From the NCBI GenBank assembly GCA_031292525.1, contig JARLGY010000064.1, forward strand, positions 62,001 to 126,000: 64,000 nt of DNA. Direction: 5' to 3'. This DNA is from Flavipsychrobacter sp. (GTDB taxonomy: Bacteria > Bacteroidota > Bacteroidia > Chitinophagales > Chitinophagaceae). Position 1 is the stretch's first letter. Every line of letters begins with the position of its first letter. The notes beneath the pieces were generated by a model that did not search any database, was not told where the DNA came from, and worked only from the letters and a program-made list of their open reading frames with translations. Shown in pieces: positions 17,758 to 26,038 of this stretch. Both the position numbers and the translations under genes were made by a program.

Positions 17758-18831
17758 TTAAAACAATGGTAACTGACCGTTTTTCACTCTTCTGAAAGCG
17801 GTCAGATTCCAGTCCATTTTTGTTTCGTTCAGATGGTACTTACGGCAATACAAGTCAAACTGGGTTTTTATCAACTCTGCAAATTTGCCGTCACCTACTA
17901 TACGGTTGCCCCAGCGGCTGTCATTCACATTACCTTCGTGGCAGGCACATATCAAGTTCCACACTTTTTCTGCCCTATCTGGGAATGCCTTGTGCAGCCA
18001 GTCGTGAAATATACCGCCTATTGCACCATTTAGCCTTACTACAGTATAGCCCGCCCATTTGGCCCCGGCTTCAGATGCCGCTTTCAGCACATCGTGCATG
18101 TGGTTATCATTCAGTCCAGGTATCAATGGAGCATTCATTATACCGGTAGGTATGCCTTTCTTCGAAAGCGTTTCCACCACATTCAAGCGCGACTTGTAGC
18201 TGGCCGTACGTGGTTCCATCTTCCTTCTCAGATCTTCATCAAGCGATGTAATGGACGAGAATACCCGTACCAGGTTTAGCTTGGCTAGTTCCTGTATAAT
18301 ATCCAGATCACGTAGTACCAGAGCGTTTTTAGAGAGTATGCCCACTGGATTCCTGAAATCCAGGCATATCTCCAGCAGGTGCCGGGTGATGCGCATTTTA
18401 CGTTCTATTGGCTGATAACAATCTGTATTGCCGGATAGGGAAATAACGGCAGGTTGCCAGTTCTTATTCTCGAAAAACTTGCGCAACAGGGCAGGCGCAT
18501 TTTTCTTCACCACTATCCTGCTTTCAAAATCTACCCCGGCGCTATAGCCCCAATACTCGTGGCTGTTGCGGGCATAGCAATAGATGCAGCCATGTTCGCA
18601 ACCCTGATAGGGATTAGCACTATACATCATGCCCACATCAGGGCTTTTTACTTCGTTTACAAGGGTTTTACTATCGTCCAGTATATACTCCGTTTTTCGG
18701 GGTTCCTGTTCCCAATCATCAATACCTTCTGCATGTTCCTGCACATAAGCTCCTTTTAAAAAACGATTTTTGGGGTTGTACTGTGCTCCTCTCCCCTTCT
18801 CAAACCTATCATTTGCTTGTTGGTTTACCAT
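17758..18831 (-). CDS. PA0069-type radical SAM protein, SplB-like
   Basis: A 357-residue radical SAM enzyme with the cluster-binding motif C78-x3-C82-x2-C85 in GCEHGCIYCYARNSHEYWG, which is diagnostic of the PA0069/SplB-like group. Related proteins include spore photoproduct lyase, but the reaction of this subgroup is not established. It is the second gene of a minus-strand pair, starting 18 bases after the Y-family DNA polymerase stop. Co-transcription with a translesion polymerase favours a role in DNA lesion handling; this is inference. Confidence 0.88.
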   Translation of the reverse strand: MVNQQANDRFEKGRGAQYNPKNRFLKGAYVQEHAEGIDDWEQEPRKTEYILDDSKTLVNEVKSPDVGMMYSANPYQGCEHGCIYCYARNSHEYWGYSAGVDFESRIVVKKNAPALLRKFFENKNWQPAVISLSGNTDCYQPIERKMRITRHLLEICLDFRNPVGILSKNALVLRDLDIIQELAKLNLVRVFSSITSLDEDLRRKMEPRTASYKSRLNVVETLSKKGIPTGIMNAPLIPGLNDNHMHDVLKAASEAGAKWAGYTVVRLNGAIGGIFHDWLHKAFPDRAEKVWNLICACHEGNVNDSRWGNRIVGDGKFAELIKTQFDLYCRKYHLNETKMDWNLTAFRRVKNGQLPLF

Positions 18832-18849
18832 TTCTCACGGTTTTATAGG

Positions 18850-20166
18850 TTATTCGTCATCTTCATCATCCTCAATAGCATACTGGTTAAAGTTGTTGGC
18901 ATACATATCTTTTACCGATCCAAAACCAATGGCATCGCGCATTACCTTGGGTTCAAAAAGTTCGGATGCCTTGCGGATGATGTTCTTACCGTAGGTATCT
19001 TTGATATTATACACCGCCTTTCTCAGCACATCGTGCCGTATGCGATTATCAAACAGGCTGTATTGCATACAAGTATCACTGCTAAATTTCTGTATACCTA
19101 CGCCCATCTGGGCTACCTGGTTGGTAAATATGGTTTCGATTTTCCGATCTACTTCCAGTTGATTCACCTTTTGCAGTATGTACTTACGCAATTCCATAGC
19201 ATCCTGTACCGGCTGTGTGAACTTTATAGCAGTGTCCCATGAGGTGTAGTTGTGATACCGGATAAAGAAAGAAGCCTCATTGCAAAACACACCTTGTTTC
19301 ACCATGCGCTGCTCCAGCTTTGTGCATAAAGAAATGAGCATACTATCCAGCGTTTGCCTCGATTCACTCTGCTTACTCGATATAGTGCGGGTGGCACTCA
19401 TAGTGCGGAAGTTGTTGGAATACAGATCTACCTCGCCAAAGTTGAGCCGTGTATGCCAATAATTGCCCACTACACCACCAAAAGCTTTGCGCAATAGCGC
19501 AGGTGAAGCATGCCGCATCTGCAACGGGGTTTTGATGCCTATCATTTGCAGCCTACGCTCGTTGCGGCTGGCTATACCCGGCAGATCTTTAAGTGACAGC
19601 TTTGCCAGTTGCTCGTCAATATTTTCCCGGGTTATCTGCACCAGGCCATCGCGTTTTTGCAATTCTGTACCTAGCTTGGCTAAAAAAGAGTTCGGTGCAA
19701 TGCCTATCGAACACTTCAGGTAATCCATTCTTTCATCATTGGTAATATCGGCCTTTATTTGTCGGCCCAGGGCCAGCATATCTTTATACACCAACCTGTA
19801 ATTGGTCAGGTTTAGCAGTGCCTCATCAATACTTTTCACCATCACATCGTTGCAATAGTGCTGTAGTATATCTACAATGCGGATGTGCAATTGCCGGTAC
19901 TTAGGCGGCCTGGCCAATACGGGTATTATTTGCGGACAAAGCAGCTTGCAATCGTTTAGCCGCATACCCGTTTTCACACCAAAATCTTTAGCTTCTTTAG
20001 AAGGGGCAATAACACAGGCGGTAGCACTAGGATGCGTAATAACACCAACTGGCTTACCACGCAGTTCTGGTCTCAGCTGCTGTTCGCAACTGGCAAAGAA
20101 ACTATTCATGTCAATATACATGACAATAGTATCCTTAACTGCTATTGAATTTTCTGAATATTGCAT
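18850..20166 (-). CDS. Y-family translesion DNA polymerase (DinB/UmuC-like)
   Basis: A 438-residue error-prone polymerase. The palm motifs are intact: MYIDMNSFFAS with Asp19, and KSIDEALL with Asp114/Glu115 (SIDEA is the canonical metal site). A helix-hairpin-helix stretch (LKDLPGIASRNERRLQMIGI) and a little-finger domain follow. The C terminus ends in an acidic DDEDDE tail. The Leu after SIDEA is less usual than Tyr. A palindrome lies upstream at 20192-20208, and the SplB-like radical SAM gene follows closely, so a damage-inducible operon is plausible. ATG at 20121 is an alternative start that would remove a short N-terminal extension. Confidence 0.9.
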   Translation of the reverse strand: MQYSENSIAVKDTIVMYIDMNSFFASCEQQLRPELRGKPVGVITHPSATACVIAPSKEAKDFGVKTGMRLNDCKLLCPQIIPVLARPPKYRQLHIRIVDILQHYCNDVMVKSIDEALLNLTNYRLVYKDMLALGRQIKADITNDERMDYLKCSIGIAPNSFLAKLGTELQKRDGLVQITRENIDEQLAKLSLKDLPGIASRNERRLQMIGIKTPLQMRHASPALLRKAFGGVVGNYWHTRLNFGEVDLYSNNFRTMSATRTISSKQSESRQTLDSMLISLCTKLEQRMVKQGVFCNEASFFIRYHNYTSWDTAIKFTQPVQDAMELRKYILQKVNQLEVDRKIETIFTNQVAQMGVGIQKFSSDTCMQYSLFDNRIRHDVLRKAVYNIKDTYGKNIIRKASELFEPKVMRDAIGFGSVKDMYANNFNQYAIEDDEDDE

Positions 20167-20176
20167 ATCTCCAATG

Positions 20177-20209
20177 TAAAGATAGCAATAATGTCAATAA
20201 AATTGACAA
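20177..20209 (-). promoter_or_regulatory. candidate promoter with palindromic operator for the polymerase operon
   Basis: A perfect palindrome TGTCAAT-AAA-ATTGACA occupies 20192-20208. On the minus strand a TATCTTTA (-7 like, one mismatch) lies at 20184-20177, and a TTG 22 bases further upstream overlaps the palindrome's outer end. The palindrome thus sits in the promoter spacer, where a repressor would block transcription. A LexA-type role is possible but unproven. Confidence 0.5.
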
Positions 20210-20280
20210 AAAAGAAAAGAAAAATGACAAACCAACTTTTACAAGTGCCTTAAGCAATATTTTCTCACTGAATAACTAAG

Positions 20281-20883
20281 TCAATGTAGCCTATCGCCCC
20301 GCGGGGTCAATTGCGCCAGCACCTCGGTCTCTACTTGCAGCCACCATTGCCATGCAGCTCTTACCACAGGTTCGGGGTAGTATATCTCGGCGAGCTCTAT
20401 AAACAGGCGGTAGTGGCCTGCCTCAGATACCATGAACTTTCTATAAAACTCACGCAATGTCTCTTCCTCCAGGTTTTCGCTTAATAAGCGGAACCGTTCA
20501 CAACTGCGCGCTTCTACCATAGCAAAAAGCAGTAGCTTATGCAGCAGTCCCTCGTTCTTGCCATTATCAAGCGGTATACGTTGCATAAGGCCATTCACAT
20601 ACTCATCCTTGCGTTGGCGACCTAAGGCATAGCCGCGCTTCTTCAACTCGGCCCATACCATTCTAAAATGCCCCCATTCTTCTGTTACTACAGGAGCAAG
20701 AGCATTCACCAGTTCTATTTTATCAGGATGTTTTTGTATCAGCGTAATGAACGAAGTGGCCGCCTTTTGCTCACAAAAAGCATGGTCGGTAAGTATATCA
20801 TCCAACGATATGCTGGCCAGATCTACCCAACGGGGGTCGGTAGGTAGCTTTAAACCAAGAATAGTATTCTCTGTAGTACTCAT
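20281..20883 (-). CDS. miaE: tRNA-(ms2io6A)-hydroxylase, MiaE-like
   Basis: A 200-residue ferritin-like diiron protein of MiaE type, which hydroxylates the isopentenyl group of ms2i6A at tRNA position 37. Probable metal ligands are Glu in DHAFCEQKAA, Glu and His in EEWGHFRMV, Glu in MVEARSCERF, and Glu/His in SEAGHYRLF, giving the expected two Glu...ExxH pairs. Length and spacing fit the family. It ends 114 bases from the polymerase gene start and is probably transcribed separately; a terminator from the upstream gene lies just before it. Confidence 0.88.
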   Translation of the reverse strand: MSTTENTILGLKLPTDPRWVDLASISLDDILTDHAFCEQKAATSFITLIQKHPDKIELVNALAPVVTEEWGHFRMVWAELKKRGYALGRQRKDEYVNGLMQRIPLDNGKNEGLLHKLLLFAMVEARSCERFRLLSENLEEETLREFYRKFMVSEAGHYRLFIELAEIYYPEPVVRAAWQWWLQVETEVLAQLTPRGDRLH

Positions 20884-20920
20884 TCAACAATATAGGTGGT
20901 AAATAGTGAGCTGATTATTA

Positions 20921-20953
20921 TCAAAAAAGAGCCCCGGTTTTGAGGTCGGGGCT
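20921..20953 (-). terminator. terminator of the thioredoxin-like gene
   Basis: AGCCCCG (20930-20936) pairs with CGGGGCT (20947-20953). Read on the minus strand the stem is followed by CTTTTTTGA. It closes the transcript of the gene at 21018 before miaE. Confidence 0.8.
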
Positions 20954-21017
20954 GGTAATAAAAGTAAATAATTTTAGTTAATTAGAGCATGACAGTACAT
21001 GCATATGCCCGACAAAA

Positions 21018-21632
21018 CTAGCTGCGCTTGATACTACAACCTATAGATTTTGTTTTATCTGGGTCGATGCTCTTCTGTGCAAGCATGCTGTTGATAGCGT
21101 CTTTCAGGTACATTTTAGTACTGCTGGCAGGCTCGCTTGGATTGTCTTCCATAGCGCCTTTATATACTAACTTTTTGTTTGCATCAAAAAGATACACCTC
21201 TGGTGTGTGCGTAGCGCCAAACACGTCGGCTACCTGTGCATGTACATCCATTACGTAAGGCACAGTATAGCCTTGTTTCTTAGCATATTTCTCCATTTCC
21301 TTGTAGCTGTCCACATCCTCGCTTTGCGCCTCGTTAGAGTTGATGATCACCATACCCACCCCCTTTTCGGCAGCGTATTTCATGATCTCCTTAGTGCGTG
21401 GCTGGCTTTTGATGACATACGGACAAGTATTGCAGCTAAACATAACAAGCAGGCCCTTAGCCGTAGCCGATGTACCCAATGTTATGGTCTTGCCATTAGT
21501 TGCACTGGGCATATTCACCTGTTGCAAAGGCAAAGTTTCGCCAATTTGTAGTTGCTGTACCTTATGCCCCTGGGCATATGTGGTTCCTATTGCGGCTATG
21601 CTAAACGCAAGCACTGTGAAGATATTTTTCAT
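21018..21632 (-). CDS. exported thioredoxin-fold (AhpC/TSA-like) protein
   Basis: A 204-residue protein with a signal peptide (about residues 1-20, ending TTYAQ) and a thioredoxin fold. The active-site pair is Cys67/Cys70 in FSCNTCPYV. The stretches GVGMVIINSNEAQ and VPYVMDVHAQVADVFGATHTPEVYLFD, which includes the cis-Pro region, place it with the peroxiredoxin-like PRX_like1 group. It should act in the periplasm in thiol redox or peroxide handling. It is monocistronic, with its own terminator, and faces an AT-rich block upstream. Confidence 0.82.
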   Translation of the reverse strand: MKNIFTVLAFSIAAIGTTYAQGHKVQQLQIGETLPLQQVNMPSATNGKTITLGTSATAKGLLVMFSCNTCPYVIKSQPRTKEIMKYAAEKGVGMVIINSNEAQSEDVDSYKEMEKYAKKQGYTVPYVMDVHAQVADVFGATHTPEVYLFDANKKLVYKGAMEDNPSEPASSTKMYLKDAINSMLAQKSIDPDKTKSIGCSIKRS

Positions 21633-22177
21633 GGTTGTTTTTTATAAAAATAACGAATTGTGAAATTAAAGAAATGGTAAAGATTTTGTAAAATACACAT
21701 TAACTTTAAATATTATACATAAGCACTATTTAGAGACTGGAAAAAGGAAATGCCCGACGGGCAAAAAAAAAGAAAACCGGGCATTAAATGTGATGGTGTA
21801 CCCACCAAATGCCTTGTGGTAGCTATTATTAATATTTATTTATAACTTAAAAATGCCCGGTAATGCCCGATTTCTGCCCTACACCGGGCATAATGAACTA
21901 CTTGAATTTATTGAATTTAAAGATGAAATAATATGCATAGATACCCCGGTATTACAGTTTACAGTTAGCAAGGCAAGATACGAAATGCGAGTAGGTAGTT
22001 CCAAATAAACATATGCACATTTTTTTTGCAGCCCTCCAATATCAAATGTAAAATTAATATATCACCTATCACATTCCTAATTCTAAAAAATATACCATAT
22101 GTATATTTATCGCGTAACCCATAAATTAGAATATAATATTAGTAAGATAGTCAACTCTGCTCTTTAATCACTATTTT
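21633..22177. other. AT-rich non-coding block with repeated ATGCCCGG-type elements
   Basis: This block lies between divergent genes and holds no convincing gene. Short GC-rich words recur in both directions: TGCCCG (21751), CGGGCA (21758), CCGGGCAT (21777), ATGCCCGGT (21853), ATGCCCGA (21863) and ACCGGGCAT (21883). 21853-21861 pairs perfectly with 21883-21891, and TGCCCG at 21751 can pair with CGGGCA at 21778-21783; the remaining copies lie in the loops and could form alternative pairs. The rest (21900-22177) is about two-thirds AT, with no promoter or terminator I could settle on. Confidence 0.5.
21751..21891. repeat. cluster of inverted ATGCCCGG-type repeats
   Basis: Six short copies in alternating orientation within 141 bases, including one perfect 9-bp inverted pair (21853-21861 and 21883-21891, 21-base loop) and a 6-bp pair (21751-21756 and 21778-21783). 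A run of nine A lies between the first copies. No function is assigned; an RNA structure or a multi-site operator are both possible. Confidence 0.55.
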
Positions 22178-23384
22178 GTGAATATGAAAGAACTGTATGA
22201 ATATATCGAATTTAAGGAAAAACAACTTGATATTGCTTCTAATGTTAGGATAGTTGATAAATATAAAGCAAACACTTTTTCCTATAGAACGGATGCAGAT
22301 GTAGATTATTCTAGGGTACTTTATTCTTCGGCCTGTAGAAGACTACAAGGAAAAATGCAATTATTCATTCCCAAAAATGAGGTTTTATACAGGAATAGGT
22401 TAACCCATAGCCACGAAGTTGCGCAAGTTGCAAAAACAATCGCAAAAAAAATTCAATATGAAAGACACCTTAACAACTCAAACCTGTGCTTTAGCTCATG
22501 ATCTTGGGAATCCTCCTTTTGGGCATGCAGGAGAAATATTTTTAAGTAATTGTTCCGATCTACCATATGAAGGGAATGCTCAATCTTTCAGAATTTTAAG
22601 TGCTATAGAAGAAAGACACTATGATTTTAATGGATTGAATCTCACTATAAGAACTATGCTAGGAATAGTAAAATATTTCAATATGCATTCTGAAAATAAA
22701 AATAAATTTCTTTATGACAGTGATTATAGCCATGTAGCTGCTTGGCTGGAACATTACAATATTCAACATAAAACAATTGATTGTGAAATAATGGATATTT
22801 CTGATGAAATTGCTTATGCTGTTCACGATTTGGAAGACGCGTTGAAATTAAAATATTTTACAATAGATGAACTATTACATGAATTTAGTATTAAAGAAGA
22901 ATACAAAGAAATAACAGCTGAATTTAAAAGAATAATTACTTCCGCTAAAGAGTTTGCAGAAAAAGCAAAAGTATACGGAACCTCGGAGGAATATTCAATG
23001 CTATTGCGGAAAGAGCTAACATCCTTACTGATAAGCACTTTGATTCAAGATGTAGGATTAACTTTAGACGAAAAAATAGGTTATTTGACTTTAGAAAAGC
23101 TATCTAAAGGTTTGAAAAGACTTACGTTTGAAGCTATAAAAAGACAGCCTGACATTATTGAATATGAGCAATTGGGGAAACATATTTTAAATAAGCTATT
23201 CCAACTTTACTCTGATGAAACATTCAATAAAGACTTAGTGCTATTACCTGCAAACTATAGGTTTATGGAATATAAAAATCGGAATATTCTTGACTACTTA
23301 GGAGGTATGACAGACATTTATGCTATCCAACAATATGAAAAATACTATGGTTCACTAAATAACAAAGGGCTATATTTTAAATAA
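22178..23384 (+). pseudogene. dGTPase (HD-domain deoxynucleoside triphosphohydrolase), frameshifted
   Basis: Two frames together encode a complete dGTPase-like protein of about 401 residues. The first (22178-22501) gives RRLQGKMQ and RLTHSHEVAQVAKTIAKK; the second continues with CALAHDLGNPPFGHAGE. Removing one A from the A8 run at 22444-22451 joins them exactly and restores normal spacing between the HD ligands: His77, His107/Asp108 and Asp209 (in SDEIAYAVHDL). The enzyme would cleave dGTP to deoxyguanosine and triphosphate. The tract may reflect a real inactivating mutation, phase variation or a sequencing error. The gene is clearly more AT-rich than its neighbours, which suggests acquisition. 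Confidence 0.85.
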
Positions 23385-23449
23385 AAACCTATAGTCATCC
23401 ATCAAATTTAATATAGAATGAGTGATGTTATTTCCAAAAATATAATAGC

Positions 23450-23674
23450 ATGAAAAGAACTGGAATGCCATGGCCCCAACGGTTACTTACAGCATCAGGT
23501 TTATTAATGATCAGCCTTCCTTTATTGTTCAGTAGGTATGTAACAATACCAGACTTTTATCGCGGTTTAATTATGGGACTTGGACTGGCGTTAATGATCC
23601 TTAGTTTAATACTACAGAGAAAAACGAACAAGGTATGTTTTAAAGAAGGCAGGGATTTGCGTTCCACAAAATAA
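23450..23674 (+). CDS. small membrane protein
   Basis: A 74-residue protein with two predicted membrane segments (about residues 10-27 and 37-58) joined by a short loop, and a basic C terminus. It matches no family I recognise. It follows the dGTPase in the same direction after 65 bases and converges on the siderophore-interacting protein gene. The composition is like genuine small membrane proteins, but expression is uncertain. Confidence 0.5.
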   Translation: MKRTGMPWPQRLLTASGLLMISLPLLFSRYVTIPDFYRGLIMGLGLALMILSLILQRKTNKVCFKEGRDLRSTK

Positions 23675-23698
23675 GACAGTTACAGCACGAGACATACA

Positions 23699-24418
23699 CT
23701 ACCTCCAAAACCCTTGCGCATCTATTTGTTTGCTGCTATAGCCCATCACTCTTAGTTGTTGCCGCAGGGCTGTCACCATGTGTACATTGCCTGCAAGAAA
23801 AACCATATCGTTATCTATGCCATGGTATTCCAGCCACCGTGCCAGCGCCTGGGTACTGCCATCTTCAGCCGAAAGGGTATGCAGATTCAGATCAGGGTAA
23901 TATGCATTAAATTCCGTGCGGTGGGCAGCCCGTGTTATCACAATAGCCCCTTCTATATGAGCACCAGGTTCAGCCAACTGCTGCAGCGCCAAAAAATGCC
24001 CAACTGAGCTTTGGTCGCCAAGCATCAAAAGCTTTTTATTATCCGGATTGTTATACCTGTGCGATTCCACGTTCAGGTAGCTCATGACATCATTCTTTTT
24101 CAGGTTTTTTACCCATTCACTTCCGGGTCCAGAATGTGCAGCATCTACAAACAGTGTGCAAGTCTTGGTTTCAACATCCCACATGGCAATGGTATAGTCG
24201 CGGTAGGTAAGCTGATTTACCCTGCACTTCATGTATTTTACACCCGGCCTATCGAAATCGGCGTCGGGTACATGCAGATCCACTTCATAAAAAGAATTGG
24301 CTGCCCATGAGCGGGTAGCAAGCACAAGTGCTGTTTTGGTGATCCGCCGCTCCAGCAGCCCTATAGTTTTGTCTTTAATGTTCATGGCAGCTAACATTTG
24401 CAACAAATCTGCAAACAT
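23699..24418 (-). CDS. siderophore-interacting protein (FAD-dependent ferric reductase family)
   Basis: A 239-residue cytoplasmic flavoprotein of the SIP/ViuB group, which reduces ferric siderophores to release iron. The N-terminal FAD-binding barrel includes YMKCRVNQLTYRDYTIAMWD; the C-terminal NAD(P)H-binding part contains LMLGDQSSVGHFLAL and VFLAGNVHMVTALRQQL, and ends with the family-typical GFWR. It lies at the downstream end of a minus-strand run, 104 bases after the GT39 gene. No siderophore uptake genes are nearby. Confidence 0.82.
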   Translation of the reverse strand: MFADLLQMLAAMNIKDKTIGLLERRITKTALVLATRSWAANSFYEVDLHVPDADFDRPGVKYMKCRVNQLTYRDYTIAMWDVETKTCTLFVDAAHSGPGSEWVKNLKKNDVMSYLNVESHRYNNPDNKKLLMLGDQSSVGHFLALQQLAEPGAHIEGAIVITRAAHRTEFNAYYPDLNLHTLSAEDGSTQALARWLEYHGIDNDMVFLAGNVHMVTALRQQLRVMGYSSKQIDAQGFWR

Positions 24419-24522
24419 TATCTCCTATTGTAAATAGCTAATAGGTTAGCAACCTTAGGTTAAAGGTGAGAGAAGGGATTTTGTCGGTGAATGGAGATGT
24501 GCTTTACAGGGCTGTTACCTCC

Positions 24523-25998
24523 TCATTCCACTACCAGCAGGCAGCAATCATCAAAGTATCCAATAGTTTTTACACCGCCGAGAGGTAACGCAACTAACTG
24601 ATCTTTTTTCAATACCAGTACTATGTTTTTATTGAGGCCTGCAATTGATAACCGATCTGTTTTTACCAATGGAATATCCAGCCACTCCAGATACAAGAAA
24701 ATCCGTTGTGCAGGTTGCACATTTGCTATTACTACCTGTTTGCATTGTTTAAAATACGCATTACCCGGGTTGAACATGTCGTGCAGTTCATGTGGCCGGG
24801 TACTCAGATAAAAAAACTGCCGGCTAATAGCAAACACAAAAAGGCAGCAGCATATAGCAAATAAAGGCTTCCACCTGCCGGTTAAATACATTAAGCCCTT
24901 AACAGTAACAAAAGCTATACAGCCAAATGCCGGTGCCAAATACCATGCATGCTTATTAGTGGCCACAGTAAGAACAGCTACCAATGGTGTTGCCAGGAAC
25001 AAAGAAAATAGTGTTAACCTGTTTGATGGCCTTTTAATGAACACTAAAAGAAACTTCCTATTGTGGTATAGAATAACCAAGCCAGTGAGCACGCTAACGT
25101 AAAACAGATAATTCCACAGGTTAAGGCGGCTGTCGATGGTAGTGAAGAAGAAAAAATGATCAGGAACATACACCTGCTCAAAATTGGTGCTGGCAAGCCT
25201 CCTGATAGTATCGTGGAACAGCATTGTCTCCAAGGCGTTTTTACTGCCGTAAAATGATTGCGTATTGTATTGACCATGCAGCAATATTAACCCTACCCAA
25301 CTAGTACAGATTATTACAAACAGCAACAAAGCCATCCATGTTCTTCTATCTTTAATGAATTGACGAAACTTCTGCCTGTATAGGAGGTACATAAAAAAAC
25401 CAGGCAAATAAATAAAAGCAGCCGTACCTTTTGTATAGAAAGCCAACCCTGTAAACAAGGCCACGCCAAATATAGCATTGGCTTTACCGCATTCGGCATA
25501 GAGTACAAAGTAATATGCAGAGATAGTAAGCAGACACAATAACAGTGCATCATAGTCGCCGGTAATGCCCACGTGCGTGCCTAATACAGCCTTGCAAGAC
25601 AAGAGGATCAAACAAGTTAAAAAAGCAGTAAGCGGCGCTTCCAGTTTCTCAATAAGTTTAAAGAAGAAAATAAAAAACACAACAGAACTGATAACAGACG
25701 GCAACCTCAGCGCAAATTCATTAAACCCAAATAAATGGTAACAAACAACTATGAGCCAAGTCATTAACGGCGGCTTTGCATTCCATGTATCGGGTATGCC
25801 ATTATAATAAAGGTTTACAAAATCTTTGTTGTGGTACATCTCATAGGCATTTACACCATTCCTGGCTTCATCCCAGTCATTCAGGTCGGCCACGCCGCAT
25901 TTCCAAAATGCCATGAATGTTGCAAGCAGCACTATCAGCAGCAGATATACACGTCTATCTTTAAGAATCATAGCAGGTTTATAGGAATCACTGTTCAC
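24523..25998 (-). CDS. GT39/ArnT-like membrane glycosyltransferase
   Basis: A 491-residue polytopic protein of the GT-C fold with about ten to twelve membrane segments and a soluble C-terminal part. The first periplasmic loop holds DWDEARN with the catalytic Asp-Glu, and TWNAKPPLMTWL follows, as in dolichyl/undecaprenyl-phosphate-sugar dependent mannosyl- and aminoarabinose transferases. It would transfer a lipid-linked sugar to lipid A or protein on the periplasmic side. It starts 40 bases after the monooxygenase-like gene stop and may be co-transcribed with it. Confidence 0.85.
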   Translation of the reverse strand: MNSDSYKPAMILKDRRVYLLLIVLLATFMAFWKCGVADLNDWDEARNGVNAYEMYHNKDFVNLYYNGIPDTWNAKPPLMTWLIVVCYHLFGFNEFALRLPSVISSVVFFIFFFKLIEKLEAPLTAFLTCLILLSCKAVLGTHVGITGDYDALLLCLLTISAYYFVLYAECGKANAIFGVALFTGLAFYTKGTAAFIYLPGFFMYLLYRQKFRQFIKDRRTWMALLLFVIICTSWVGLILLHGQYNTQSFYGSKNALETMLFHDTIRRLASTNFEQVYVPDHFFFFTTIDSRLNLWNYLFYVSVLTGLVILYHNRKFLLVFIKRPSNRLTLFSLFLATPLVAVLTVATNKHAWYLAPAFGCIAFVTVKGLMYLTGRWKPLFAICCCLFVFAISRQFFYLSTRPHELHDMFNPGNAYFKQCKQVVIANVQPAQRIFLYLEWLDIPLVKTDRLSIAGLNKNIVLVLKKDQLVALPLGGVKTIGYFDDCCLLVVE

Positions 25999-26038
25999 CA
26001 GCCAATATACCTATTATTTTATAATAGACATTTTATAC

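Noticed and set aside
18817-19242. 141-residue open frame on the plus strand
   Set aside because: It is antisense to the C-terminal part of the Y-family polymerase gene; the polymerase motifs establish the real frame.
21862-21930. Short open frame of 22 codons within the repeat block
   Set aside because: It is largely made from the repeated GC-rich words, and no ribosome binding site or conserved pattern supports translation.
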